The translations under genes and the position numbers were made by a program. A DNA stretch of 64,000 nucleotides from Gyrodactylus bullatarudis (taxonomy: Eukaryota > Platyhelminthes > Monogenea > Gyrodactylidea > Gyrodactylidae): assembly GCA_012064415.1 (NCBI GenBank), contig SSNU01000134.1:1-64000 (forward strand), in the 5' to 3' direction. The notes under the pieces were generated by a model. It did not search any database. It was not told where the DNA came from and worked only from the letters and a program-made list of their open reading frames with translations. Shown here in pieces: positions 11,493-22,627 of the stretch. How positions within the stretch are numbered: position 1 is the stretch's first letter; each line of letters opens with the position of its first letter.

Positions 11493-12375
11493 TATATCGG
11501 TTTTGAGCTGAGATATCGATAAATTTTCCATTTTTGTAGAGAAAAGAAGAAAGCGATGCCAAAGTTTTCACAAATAAGGCCTTTATTTACATTTATAGTA
11601 GCTAATAATAATCTGTCTATTGAAAACTTGTTAGCAGAATTCAATCAAGCCCACTCAAAGATCAAATTCACGATGGAGAGAAAAACCGAGAACAACCTTC
11701 CCTTTCTAGATGTTAACTTATTAAAGAATCCGGATGGCTCAGTGAAAAGAGGCATATACCGTAAGAACACATTCACGGGAAAATTGCTCAACTTCAATTC
11801 ATTTTTACTATTGAAGGTGAAACGAGGATTAATAACAGCTCTAGCGAAAAGAACCCTGCAGAATAGTTTCAGAATCAGCATGGGAAGAAGAATTGGAAAA
11901 ATTAACCGCCATTTTCGTTTCAAATGACTACCCTATAAATTTGATAAACGATAGACTATCAAAACTCTACACCCCACGAAGGAAGCCCAAAGAGCAAGGA
12001 GAAGAAACTGCTTACTAAAGCCTACCATTCAAAGGGGTTAAAATCGCAACAATATCTAAAAGAAAATTATGAAGTCTTCACCCAAACGGAAATCTCAGAA
12101 TTACCTTCCAAACACAGAAAATGTTCACGAGCAACGCAAAGGATTCCATCGACAAGATGAATTAGAGCAACGTAGTGTACAAATTCTCATTTCCATGCAA
12201 ATCTGAGTATATTGGCCACTTAATAAGACGTCTCGAAGAAAGGATCGGTGAACACACGGGCCAGACCGCAATACGAGAGCACCTCAAAACATGTAAGGCA
12301 AATGGTTCGCCCCAAAACTTTGAAATCATTTATAAAACAACTAGAAACAATGTCTACTTGTTGAAAGCTGCTGAT
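11493..12375 (+). pseudogene. Penelope-like element fragment (RT end and GIY-YIG start)
   Basis: The frame at 11556-11927 carries NNLSIENLLAEFNQAHSKI and NNLPFLDVNLLKNPDGS, the Penelope RT thumb. The frame at 12175 carries KSEYIGHLIRRLEERIGEHT, the GIY-YIG endonuclease core (Y-I-G, R, E-H). A frameshifted stretch separates the two. The right end is cut at GCTGCTGA, where a partial pogo TIR starts; the copy at 29559-30522 continues in-frame past this point. It forms part of a 1867-bp segment repeated in inverted orientation at 29703-31569. Confidence 0.75.
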
Positions 12376-12570
12376 AAATTGAAATTTTTTCTTTAGTTAA
12401 AGTTAGGTAAAAGTTTGAGTTGAAGTTAGGGATAGAAAGTGGAAAATGATTGAATCTTGGATAAGAAATGAAGCTTAATTCTGATTGGTTAATGTGTTTC
12501 TCTAATTCTATTGGTCTACCGAAAGAGAGCAGAGAGGTATAAATATAAAGATGAAGAGAAGAATATTCAT
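12374..12570 (-). repeat. Partial pogo TIR, outer part, interrupted by a hAT-like insertion
   Basis: Equivalent to 11263-11462. It stops at GAATATTCAT. The remaining TIR end resumes at 15981-16018, after the hAT-like element. The 8 bp ATATTCAT are present on both sides as the target duplication. Confidence 0.8.
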
Positions 12571-15500
12571 TAGACTTGACGAAATTCCTAGGGAAATCCT
12601 AGGATACATGAAAAAATAGAGAATTTCGAAATAATTAAAAATATGTTAAATATTACATTGAAAACTTTTCCTAGCTTACAGAATTAGATAAAGTATTAAC
12701 ATTTTGAAATTTGAAAATTTTGAAGAATTAAAATTTCAGGTTTGTTTAAAATAATTATAATTTTAAATATTTCTTCAAGTCAAAAAGTTAATCACAAATC
12801 ATGGAGTTGAATTTAGTTCAGAGTAATCGCACAACCTTTAAGCCTAATCAAATGGATGAAACTTTACTTCCGCTCAATAAAGACGTTATGAATCATTTTT
12901 TGTATCTTCGTTATCAGCATAAGACTACCTCTGATGTAAATGACAGAATTGCAACAGCTCAAGTAATTGAGAGGATTTATCAGAAAGCTGAGATTCCTAT
13001 CAAATCTCTCGATCATATTGAGGCTTCCGTATTAGACCTAAAAAATCTTCGTTTGAAAGAAAACAACTCTAAAAAGTAGGATTTTAGTGATATTTGGGAA
13101 GATCTTTTTATGGCTTCATTATTTAACTGCTGCTATAAACCCAAATATCGTAATGGAAAATTCAGAAAATTTGAGAATTGTCCTTTACTCAAAGATCCTC
13201 TGCACAATCTCGTGGTAAGTTTTCTAGAAGATCAATCAGGCTCTAGAATTATGCGAATTGAAGATTTCTTAAACAGAAGAGATGAACAACTACGAGAAGA
13301 ACAGGCAGTTGAAATTCAAGTTGTTAGAGAAATGTATCCGTTAGCTGAAGCTCCACTTCAAAATGAAGTTGAAAATGCTGTCGAAGAATTTTTTACTGAA
13401 ACAGATGAATCTGCACATACTGTAGTCCCTAGCTCTAGTGATTTTTCAGGAGATCCCGCTGGTAATCAAGAACGGAGGAAATACAATACTAGCCGAATGC
13501 CAAGAACTTATTTAGCAGCTCGTCAGCACGGTGTTTCTCCTTTTGGGACTGCTGCTATCGTGAATTCAGCCTTTTCTGATCTTAATTTATTTCAAATTCA
13601 CGGATCTAGTATTTACGTTCGACTTACAAACTAAAAAATGAAGATAAACCCTATAAACAAGATTTTAACTCTCGTATTCCTGAAGGAATAATATGTTTAC
13701 AGATAGATGCAACATGTAAAAAGTCAGATGTTTATCATCAACAGAGGCAGAATGTAAACTATGTTGTTCTCAGTGATGGAGTAAACGATCGTTTAATCAC
13801 AGCTATTCCTTTTTACCAAACAGTAACGGGAAGAAGTATGAAAGATTCCGTCATTGATGTTCTCCAGTCAACAAACTCTATGAATTCATTAAGTGTGATA
13901 TTATGTGATGGTGCTGCCTCTAACGTTGGTAGAGAATCCGGATTGGTTACTTTGTTGGAAATTCAACTGGAAAGAAATCTTCTTAGAGTTGTTTGCCTCA
14001 TTCATACAGTTGAAAATCTTCTAAAAGCTGTTCTTTCAAGATTTATGGGTCGTACACTTGGTCCTCACAGGTATGCTGGTCCTATTGGAAGAGTTTTACA
14101 TTTGGTTAAAAAAGAACATCCTATTGTTGATTTTGAGCCAATATTAGTTCCACAATTTCACCTTGATCCTGACGTCGTAAATCAACTTGGACATGAACTA
14201 AAGTACTTGTACAGAATTTATCTGTTTGTCACCGATTGTCGGCAAGATGAAGAGCTGAGAAGATTCATTATGAATAATTCAATAGGTGAAATTTGTATTT
14301 ATAGATGGACAATAACTGCAAGTCGTATGCTAAGACTTTACACTATTTGCCCAAACCCTTCAAATCGCCTGAAAATTCTTGTGGATTATATTTGCAGAGT
14401 TTATGTTCCATCAACATTTGAAGTTCGTCATTGCTCTTCACTTTATGAAGCTCCAAGAGTTATATTCAACATAATGAAAAGAATCGATGACATTCAAAAT
14501 CCTCATGTTGAAGAAGTAGCAAGAGAAGCTCTGAATCGGAAGTTCTTCTTATAACTATGATGAAAGAATTATTGAACAATGCACGAGAAGGTGTACGAGA
14601 ATTTCGGATACCAAGGTTAAATTTTCGTGCTAGACATTATTCTCGAATGATAGACTTTGGGTCGGTTCCTTATGGGAGACCGTCGTTGCTACAGGATATA
14701 GAGATAATTGATGATGCCAGAATTGTGGGTCTGCCTGAAATACATTCGAATACTCAAGGAATAGAAAGACTTATTGGCGATGTCAAAAAAGGCCTGAAGC
14801 TGGTACGGAAACTAAGTAACTTGGATCATGTAACGGATGCGATCAAAAATAGTCGAGGCCTAACGTGTAAAAATTACTTGGAGTATTTAAATGTAAGTGA
14901 AAAACAAGATTTTAAGATAAAGAAGAGTGAAGAATTAATATAAGTATGTGAAATTTATTTTTAAATTTATAGAATTTATTGGAGGCTCAAAATGATGAGA
15001 TCAATAACATTCGATTAAATAATGATGATGAATTGGTGAGTAATCGAATTTTATATTAATCCTAAATAATTAGAAATTGATCCTGAATTATTATTCTGTC
15101 TATTTGAGGTCTTCTAAAATCAGTCCTGATCCTCAATTCATCGTTATTTCAGAATATTCGGCTTCTGATAACTTTTAACTAATGAACTCTTTGATTTAGA
15201 TCTCATTTACGCCAGTTTTTATTTCATATTAATATTTTTAAACTAATTCTCTCCCCAATTTCTTTAGAACATCGAATTTATCAATGAAGAAAATGAAGTC
15301 ATGGATCCTTTTCTTGATGATTTTGAAGTAATTTCTTTTAAACCCATTAATTTTCTCGATCAGTGATAAAACTTTTCTAATTTCAGATCCAAATTCCATT
15401 CCTCGAAAACTAAAGTGATATTTCATTACAATTTGCCAATTATTGTTTTCCACCTCAATTTCACAAGAAGAAAATTTTTTAATCAAATATATAATTAATA

Positions 15501-15980
15501 TTCCATCGAAAATTTGTTTTTCTTTACCCGACTACTATCGAATAGAAAAATTTTGATCTTTCTCCAGTAGTTGAAAATTGGAAGATTATATTTTGATTCT
15601 TATTTTTATATGTCAACCAAGCTAGCGTCCTCAGAGACCTGGCGAAATATAACGTTGATCACTAGAAAATGCCTCTGTTGTCTCTAACCTTCTCCCATGA
15701 GTTCAGAACCCAATATTAGTAAAGAATTTTGACGAAGTTCGACAACATTATCGCTCAAAGTTTATTTTGAATTTACGGTCAAAATATTTCTTTTATATTC
15801 AAAAAAATATGTTTTCAAATAGGTTTCCGCGAAACATGGAATTTGTTTATGGCTGCTTGTAAGAATTTGGGTTTTATTTTGGCCTAAGATAGGCCAGTTC
15901 TAATTTTTAATTTTTTCTCTTTATTTTTACCATATCTAGGTATCAATTTTCTCAAATTTTTCTCATTTCGTCCAACTCTA
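12571..15980 (+). mobile_element. hAT-like element, copy 1
   Basis: Flanked by perfect 8-bp duplications ATATTCAT (12563-12570 and 15981-15988), which interrupt a pogo TIR whose continuous form is known from 11462-11492. Left end TAGACTTGACGAAATT; right end, as reverse complement, TAGAGTTGGACGAAATG. An 8-bp duplication plus termini close to (C/T)A(A/G)NG are hallmarks of hAT transposons. The interior holds one transposase-like gene on the plus strand with three small frame breaks. Confidence 0.85.
12801..15327 (+). pseudogene. hAT-like transposase, copy 1, lightly broken
   Basis: Blocks in order: N-terminal helical region; EDLFMASLFNCCYKPKYRN cysteine region; FLEDQSGSRIMRIEDFL; CLQIDATCKKSD (first acidic site); VILCDGAASNVG (second D); VVCLIHTVENLLKAV (CxxH); YRWTITASRMLRLY; HSNTQGIERLIGDV (glutamate). 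Breaks: in-frame TAG at 13077-13079, a frameshift near 13618, a stop or small deletion near 14553. It lacks the intron of copies 2 and 4 before the RWT block. Beyond the usual C-terminus (LEYLN, then GTAAGT) two phase-0 exons (14973-15035, 15268-15327) would add an acidic tail, NIRLNNDDEL and VMDPFLDDFE. A minus-strand frame at 15238-15486 is a shadow. Confidence 0.75.
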
Positions 15981-16018
15981 ATATTCATCATGTGAGCCAT
16001 CATGTGTGTAATTAACTG
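15981..16018 (-). repeat. Outer end of pogo TIR and 8-bp duplication
   Basis: ATATTCAT (15981-15988) repeats the duplication. The sequence continues as TIR to ...AATTAACTG (16018), followed by TA (16019-16020) and then the second half of the Penelope relic. This marks the right end of the whole 8.1-kb insertion. Confidence 0.8.
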
Positions 16019-16020
16019 TA

Positions 16021-16370
16021 TTTATAAAATAACTTGCTTGTGCAAAAAGTCATACATAGGTCGCACCGAAAAAGTACAGGTAAACAAGTCAGCATTAGCT
16101 TAACACTGGACTGATAATCCAGATCATATTATAGATTTTAATAACGTAAAAAGTCTAGGAAAGATGAAGAATAAGTATAAAAATATGATTTTGGAGTTTA
16201 TAGAGATTAAACTAAACGAGTTTGCTAATGGTAATAGGATGGCTATAAATAGGGTTGATTCCAAAAATCATCCCAAAGGAAAATTGTTTCCAAAAATCAA
16301 CCCAATGAAAATTTCAACTCTTTACCTCGAATCAATTATTGTCATTTCAAAATTCCTCTCTTATTGAATG
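16021..16370 (+). pseudogene. Penelope-like endonuclease relic, right half
   Basis: Reads YKITCLCKKSYIGRTEKVQV, a GIY-YIG core. It is nearly the same as 25191-25498 but with about 55 bp deleted after YIGRTE, and has stops. It continues the Penelope sequence broken off at 7880. A segment at 16164-16367 stays open by chance. Confidence 0.65.
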
Positions 16371-16730
16371 GTGGAAGAGACAGAAACGAACCAACAAATT
16401 ACCAACTTCTTCGTAGTAACACAATGATCAAACCCTAATTATCCTGATTCGCTAACAGAACTAAATTTTCTTTACATTAAACGCTGACTACAATAATAAT
16501 TATCACTTAGATTCTACAAATTTCAAATAATTATAATCAATATTTCTTACATCAATTTCTCTGACCTGGTAACAGGGAGGAGCCAATTGTAAAGCTATTA
16601 AAATTTGGACCAATAAGGCGATCTCTTTCAAATTTGTTAAACCTTTATTTATATGGCATGTATCACCCTGATGAGTATGCTCGAAATAGAGATCTTAATT
16701 TGGAAACAATCTGGCATCTTCTTACTTTGC
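16371..16730 (+). repeat. Penelope 3' UTR and terminal repeat relic
   Basis: Resembles the 3' flank at 31600-31860: shared CTGGTAACAGG, GAGCCAATTG and a CCAATAA box. It ends in a hammerhead-like core. Confidence 0.5.
16650..16720 (+). ncRNA. Hammerhead ribozyme-like motif
   Basis: CTGATGAG (16668-16675) then CTCGAAA (16680-16686), with GGCATGTATC before the core and TCTGGCATC after it. This aligns with the motif at 745-812 (GGCATGTAAAAGG, CTGACGAGTATGCCTGAAA). Helix I is imperfect. Confidence 0.45.
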
Positions 16731-17121
16731 TCAAATTTTCTATGGCATCGGTACCTCAAAACCAATTTCGAAAAACGTTTAACTCAGATATGAAAATGTT
16801 TAATCTTTCTGTAATGAAATATGTAATTTTTACTGTTTTAAAGGATGTATTGCTCCGTATTAAAGTACCTATACAGGGACACCATATTGTGAGACATGCT
16901 AGTTATAATTATCATATTATTATTATCATTTTTATTGTAATAATTTACAATTGTTTAAACCTAAATTCAGTTTTCTCAGATTTTGTGATTGTGAAATAAT
17001 TGCTAACCATCTTTAAAAGTCTCTTGATTACTTATTGTAGTTGAAATCAGCATAACATCCTGAACAAAATCCTTTTTGTTCTGCTAAAAAAAATTTAACA
17101 ATTTGTGAATAAAATTAATTA
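16731..17121. other. AT-rich stretch, nothing certain
   Basis: An open frame of 121 codons (16634-16999) overlaps the ribozyme-like motif and shows no family motif. Repeat-like TTATTATTATCATT sits near 16920. Confidence 0.4.
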
Positions 17122-17123
17122 TA

Positions 17124-17675
17124 GTGATGGCCAAAAAAAGTTTCCACTTTGAAAATTTGTTGTTGTATGATTATTTTCGATTTGATTCAAAATATTCTCT
17201 TCTAAAACATTTTGATAGGAATTTGAATCAAGTTTATGATCAACAACAACCAAACGTCCAACATTTTCGTTTGTAATAAAACCCCATATCATTACAGTTC
17301 TTCCACCAAATCCTCTCTTAGTCTTAGTTGGCTTAGGTACAGATTTGTCGATCCAACATATACTGAGGCCATCTGGCCCATCTAAATTGAACTTCTTCTT
17401 ATCTGAAAAGATTACCTTTCCTCAATCTTGATTTTCGATAATTTTCTTGCAAGCCCAGTCTTTACGAGAAGTTTTATCATTCTCAGTTTTGGTTTTCCCC
17501 AATATAAATTCTGCTCATTTTTTAAGAAACGACGAATCGTTCGATTGCAAAAAAATTACTACATTCGATTTTCGCATATATTGCTAGACCGAATGAACTA
17601 TTTTGCAAAATAACATCATTTAAAATAATTATAAAACAACAAGTTTTCAAAGTGAAAACTTTTTTTGGCCATTAC
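17124..17675 (-). mobile_element. Tc1-like deletion derivative, 552 bp
   Basis: Inverted ends GTGATGGCCAAAAAAAGTTT (left) and GTAATGGCCAAAAAAAGTTT (right, reverse complement), about 38 bp long, flanked by TA at 17122-17123 and 17676-17677. On the minus strand it still encodes DKKKFNLDGPDGLSICWID and KRGFGGRTVMIWG, matching the Tc1 transposase at 63313-64000. The second catalytic D and the E block are missing, so it is internally deleted and non-autonomous. Confidence 0.8.
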
Positions 17676-18360
17676 TACATAATGAATAAAATTGAAATTT
17701 ATTCTACCAAAAAACGATAAATCCACTTTTAAGAGAATCATAATAAAGCTTTTTGTCGCAAAAACCAATTCATAAATAGATTTGAAGATTCATTAAATCA
17801 TCTTGGCATTCGAAATCTGATAAGCACTAGTTAAAGCGTAACTCACTCAGCACACATTTTTGAAGTAAGAGATAAAAAATTGAAATGACAGAAATTTAAA
17901 AAAATGGAATCGACTCTTTTATAACTACGTATTATTTATCAAAAATGAAAGACGCTTTTAATGTCTAAAAAAATATACTTTGGCATCTAACAGCATTATT
18001 ATTATTTTCAGTATTTTATCCGGAACCTATCTCGTTTTCATGTCATAGTCCATAGTTGATTAGAATTTGTGTAAAATTATCTTTTACATTCCCAAAAGTC
18101 ATACATTCTCTGTCATATGTCAACTGTTTAAGTCCCTCTAAGTGCTTATTATTTAATTTTTTCTTTTTTCTGTAACTCTCGTAGATGCTCTACAATCCTA
18201 TCTTTTAATCTGTTATCTTTTATATCTGTTCCCTCTTTTAATTTATTAGTTTCTTTAAGGTCATACGCTAGTTTTAGAAGTCTGCTTTATCTTCTGTCTT
18301 ATTCGATTTCTTCGTTACACAGAAATTTGGACCTAATGACAAAAGTTCTTTATGAGCTTC
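17676..18360. other. Non-coding stretch
   Basis: No supported gene or repeat boundary was seen. Confidence 0.4.
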
Positions 18361-18957
18361 AGTATTAAATGAGATCAATAAAATCCCAGAAAGACTGAAT
18401 GAAACGGATACCCTGAAAGATATTTTCGAAAATATTTACAAAAGGCTTTAGAAAATGAAGCAACACAACAAGTAGAAGAAAAACGAACTGAAGGTGCTAT
18501 CCCTATTTTCATAAAATTAAAAGGAGACGGATTCAGCTATCAATTAAGAAGAAAATTGAATACACTTGTAAATGAACATTATAATGATTGAATTGAAGGT
18601 TGTATATAAGATCACAAGTCTGTTCAAATTTCAACTTAAAGACAAGTTGAAAGAATCGGAACAATCGAATCTCATTTACTGCTCTGAGACATCATGTGGA
18701 GCTAGGTATATAGGTAGAACGTAAAGAAGATTAGGAATTAGGATCAATAAGCACCTGAACAAGAACAGCTCATTAATTAAGAAACACATTGACAGACGCG
18801 GATGCGAGGCGAATGGAAGAAATTCCAAGATACTTTACATAAACACAAGCGAAAAACTGACGGACCTTAAAATCAGAGAAAAATTCTACATTGTAAAGGG
18901 AGACCAAAATCTGTGTAACCAAAAGAACCATACACACAATTCGGAACTACCATGAAT
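18361..18957 (+). pseudogene. Penelope-like endonuclease relic
   Basis: From about 18641 the plus strand reads CSETSCGARYIGRT, stop, then RRLGIRINKHLNKNS, a GIY-YIG domain. It continues to KFYIVKGDQNLCNQKNHTH and a stop. Upstream, GDGFSYQLRRKLNTLVNEHY is RT-like remnant. Frame breaks show it is dead. It is a different Penelope subfamily from the 11.5 kb copy. Confidence 0.65.
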
Positions 18958-19339
18958 TAATTTTTTTTTTCTACCTACTAGAAAAGTTTTAACGCTGATC
19001 ACGAATCTCATATTTAAAAAAATTTGGCTGTCTGTGAGCTGAGATAACGAGCAAAAACCGAATTTTCGAAATATCGAAAAACACTTCTTAAACTTTTGCT
19101 ATTTAATATAAGATTAAAAACATTAGAATAATTAATTTTATACCATCTGAAAGTTGAATAAATTTTGATTGTAATGGTTTATCCCAAAAGGTTTTTAGAC
19201 TTTTAAAACGAGCTGTAGATAAAAAAAAATTGCAAAATTTTTCTGAAAATCGGTGAGAATTTCGGCACAAAAATTCGGTTTTCTCAAAAACGAAAATAAA
19301 AATTCCAACTTTTTTCCCAGTTTATCATGGGAAATTTAT

Positions 19340-20065
19340 TCCTCTAGCGTTATTAGTTGAGACATTTTTATTATTATGTTATCCTCTTAATCCTATTCTT
19401 GAACAAGAAGTTGATAATGGTGAGGATGTGCCAACCTTATTTGATTTAATAAGAGGAACTGAAGAATCTATTGATGGCGATATTAATCAGGACATTTTCC
19501 ATGATGAAATTCCTTCAACTAGTAATGCAATCACAAGCATTAGAGGACCCTTAATTGAACAAAAAATGAGAGTAAGATATCCTCTGAATGTTCAGAAGTT
19601 AAACAGATTCTCAAAAGTAGATCCTCAAGACGAGTTGAACGCCTGATGATTGAAGAAACTGATGATAGTATGCCGAATAGTAGCCAAGAAACAATCAAGA
19701 ATACCTTTAGTGTTAAAAAGGCAAATCTGTTTAGAATGAAGAAAGTTTGATCAAAAGATGATTCCGTTATATTTCCTAATAAACTAATGAATGATATGAA
19801 AAAAAAGTACTATGTCAGTAAAAAAAATTGAGATTGAAACAAGAAAAGCTCAAAATATCACTCAAACTTCAAAAGGTATGACATGGTTCAAAATAATCTA
19901 CAGAGTAAGGTGAGATTAAACACTGTCACTGTTTTCAATATGCCAAATGAGGAACAGTTAACTCATAAAAGTAAAGAAACTGCAGATCCCATAATAAGCC
20001 TACTCGAAGAAACAGAATCCACAGATACATTAAGTGTTATTGATGGTACAATACTGGTGGGTTAA
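19340..20065 (+). pseudogene. hAT-like transposase relic (fifth copy)
   Basis: CYPLNPILEQEVDNGEDV aligns with copy 1 MYPLAEAPLQNEVENAVEE. Downstream, LLEETESTDTLSVIDGT aligns with VLQSTNSMNSLSVILCDGA of copy 1 and the matching part of copy 2. The catalytic CDG appears as IDG and is followed by a stop. Several stops interrupt the frame. TIRs and target duplication were not found. This is an older relative of the four larger copies. Confidence 0.5.
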
Positions 20066-20339
20066 TATTAACTATAATACTACTGATATCATTATACGAT
20101 TTCATACTCTTTGTGATTTCCATTAAATCTTTCCCTTTTTTATCGTTTAAAAGATAAATTTCATGATTCGTAAATTTTAAAGGCTTATAACTACACTTAG
20201 TTAAGGCTATAAACATTTTACTAAATACTCTAGGGTCCCATAATAAAAAATAATAAATCAACAAGCTATATTATATGGCTGGTTAATTTTAAAACATGGC
20301 ACTGGTAAATAGAAACCTACACAACAGTAGAACAACATT

Positions 20340-20520
20340 ATCTCTAAGTGGCATTGCTTTTAAAATTATAAAAGTTAAAAGGTTCATTCAAGATGATAAT
20401 TTACAAATAATGAAAGAAATATTAAAAGCCAAAGAAAATTAGAAAAAAGCCGAAAAACACCAAAAGTCTCCAATAAATAGCAACAGTGGAGAGAAAAGTG
20501 AAAAAACTCACATAGGCCAG
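20340..20520 (-). repeat. Penelope terminal repeat, shared with 43780-43980
   Basis: Shares GTTCATTCAAGAT, AATAATGAAAGAAATA and AATAGCAACAGTGGAGAG with 43790-43940, and the inverse at 3990-4060. The hammerhead core expected at its outer end is mutated here (AGTGGCATT follows TCTCTA). Confidence 0.6.
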
Positions 20521-20873
20521 GTTAGTTGAAGGTTATATGAATAGTTTTTTTGAACACAGATATTAGGTTTGTATAGATTAATAAAGAATTTCTCTTTAAC
20601 CCATACATCTATGTAGTCATCTCCTGGATTATTGTACAAAATAAAAAAGTTTGAATTTGAAGCCTGTTTTTCCTGTTTGACATGTCTAGTTGCAGCAGTG
20701 TTCTTATTCAGATGATCACTCGATCTTGTAGACAGCTTTCTAATTTTTCTACCTATGTAAGAAGAACCACAGTCACATTGGAATTTATAAATTAATAGAG
20801 TCTTCCATTCCGTTCTGAGTAAGGCTTTATGAATCAAACTAGACAGTCTCTGTGTTTTAAATACAATTTTCAA
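20508..20873 (-). pseudogene. Penelope-like GIY-YIG endonuclease, C-terminal domain
   Basis: About 121 codons are open. They encode YKFQCDCGSSYIGRKIRK (GIY-YIG with a CxC upstream), TRSSDHLNKN (the R and D/E-H helix), and KEKFFINLYKPNICVQKNY near the end. The RT domain that should precede it is missing or decayed. This is the best-preserved copy of its subfamily, and the relics at 3780-3983 and 43960-44040 can be read against it. It likely acted as the DNA nickase for retrotransposition. Confidence 0.7.
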
Positions 20874-22061
20874 TTGTATATTATTGCAATTTTGATATAA
20901 GAGTAAGGGTTTATTGATAATGTGTAAGGAGGGGTTCCAGAATTCTTTCTATCCGTTTTGGTTAGATAAAGATTTTAGGATGATATTTTCCAATATTGAT
21001 TTTCTGGTTCAAATTTTCTTTCTCAAACTATCCGAGCAAATCTTATAGTTTGATTTTTTTTAAATGCATAAAATTGTATGCTCTCTCGAATGGTGTAAGT
21101 CTCTTTATGTAAAAAGTTGAAATAACAGAGTTTATCTTTGTTATTATTTATCCCAGTCAATTTTTTGTAAATGCATTGAAAAGAGGAGAAAATTCTCTTT
21201 CTAATGATATATGTGAAGATTAGCTGTTTACGTAATACAGAAACGTAGCCTGGTTGCAAAATTACAATGTACATGTCTGTCCACAATCCCATGCATCAAG
21301 CGAATGCTTAATATATGATTGCTGAATTGGATGTCGTTAATAAACTATAAAACGTCCAAGGACAGTGCAGCCAGGCAGAGATTATCTCTTAGTGTTCATA
21401 GACTAAAATAAATATTTCTTACTATGATTAAGTCTTCTCTTGCTAGTCCAGATAGACTGAGTTATTTGGAGGACACGATTCCGCAAGGATCGGTTCTGAT
21501 AGCTACTGCAGACAAAGTCTCAGAAGCAAGCACCTCAGCAGTCAAAGACTCTGAGAATAATATTGTCGATTGAAAGACCTTCTATACTACACATATATAA
21601 TGAGCAAAACCTAGTTAAAGTATATTAATTTTAAGAAGATTTAAAGAATTGAGGATGATGTGAAAAACTGCTTATTCCTTATTGGCTAATGAGTGCTCAA
21701 CGCTGATTGGTTGGAGTTTTGGGGCAGAGAGTTATCAAAGTAAACCTCCGTGATATATTTAATTTATCTCGAGTCATCTTGTGTGAAATTGACTGTAGTC
21801 ATCAAAGTTTCTGTGACCATTTGCTGATAGCCATAGTATTTCTGACCTACGTTTCACAAATAATGTAAAAAAAAGTAGTTTAAGATCCATGGAACAATGG
21901 CAGTCCAATATGATGATTTCATCATTGATTCTTGTCCATTTGCCATTATAGTCTGTAAAGGATTCAAGAAATTATTGAGTTTCTGTGCCCCAAAATACAA
22001 TTTTTTGACGGCAAAAAGTTTCATGGAAAGATATCTTACCCAAATATCTATGCTTGGATAA
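20874..22061. other. Mostly non-coding; one 49-codon frame
   Basis: An ATG at 21424 opens a 49-codon frame (MIKSSLASPDRLSYLEDT...) ending at 21573, with no recognised family. A GATTGG (inverse CCAAT) box lies at about 21704. Nothing else is supported. Confidence 0.35.
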
Positions 22062-22370
22062 ACTACAGGTAAAGTACCCAGTTGTTGAATCAACATTTTT
22101 AAAAAGTGAATCGCGTGCTTTTAATATACTAAAAAGTCTGCCTCTTCTGACCAATCAGGAGTCACAAAGGGTTTGACCAATGAAATTCGAGTAACCAAAC
22201 TAAGGGGCGAAAAGTCGGAAAAATAGCTTCAAGTAAGCTTTTAACACTCTGAATTGTATTTAAATCCAATAAAAATACGATACTTGAATTTATTTTTAAA
22301 AATTAATTATCCTAGTTCAAAAAAACCATTCATAGCTCTTAAAATACTCGAAGTAATACTCCCAACTTCG
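22062..22370 (+). repeat. Long inverted repeat, left arm (309 bp)
   Basis: Reverse complement of 24167-24475 with few mismatches; outer end ACTACAGGTAAAGTACCC. It contains CCAATCAGG and CCAATG boxes. Together with the right arm it defines a non-coding element of about 1 kb into which Merlin later inserted. No clear target duplication. Confidence 0.8.
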
Positions 22371-22627
22371 CAGAAATTTGCGGTTGATACCATTGAAATC
22401 GCCGCATTTAAATCATTATCTCCACAAAATTTGGTAATGAAAGTGCATTACACTACTAAATAATCTCAGATCGAATTTTTCATCAAAATCATTTCAACAA
22501 AGCTGATATTTTTAATCAGCTTTCATTTTTAATCTTTTCAATCCTCTTACACATATCCAGCCACTCGTGCTAAATAGGTGTTAAAAATCATCATATGGTT
22601 CATAGATATGTGTGAATAACATTTCTC

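Noticed and set aside
15238..15486. 82-codon minus-strand frame
   Set aside because: Opposite to the likely third exon of hAT-like copy 1; no motif.
19641..19660. CTGATGATTGAAGAAAC, another hammerhead-like core
   Set aside because: It lies within degenerate coding sequence of the hAT-like relic, with no helix I or III pairing and no Penelope terminus nearby.
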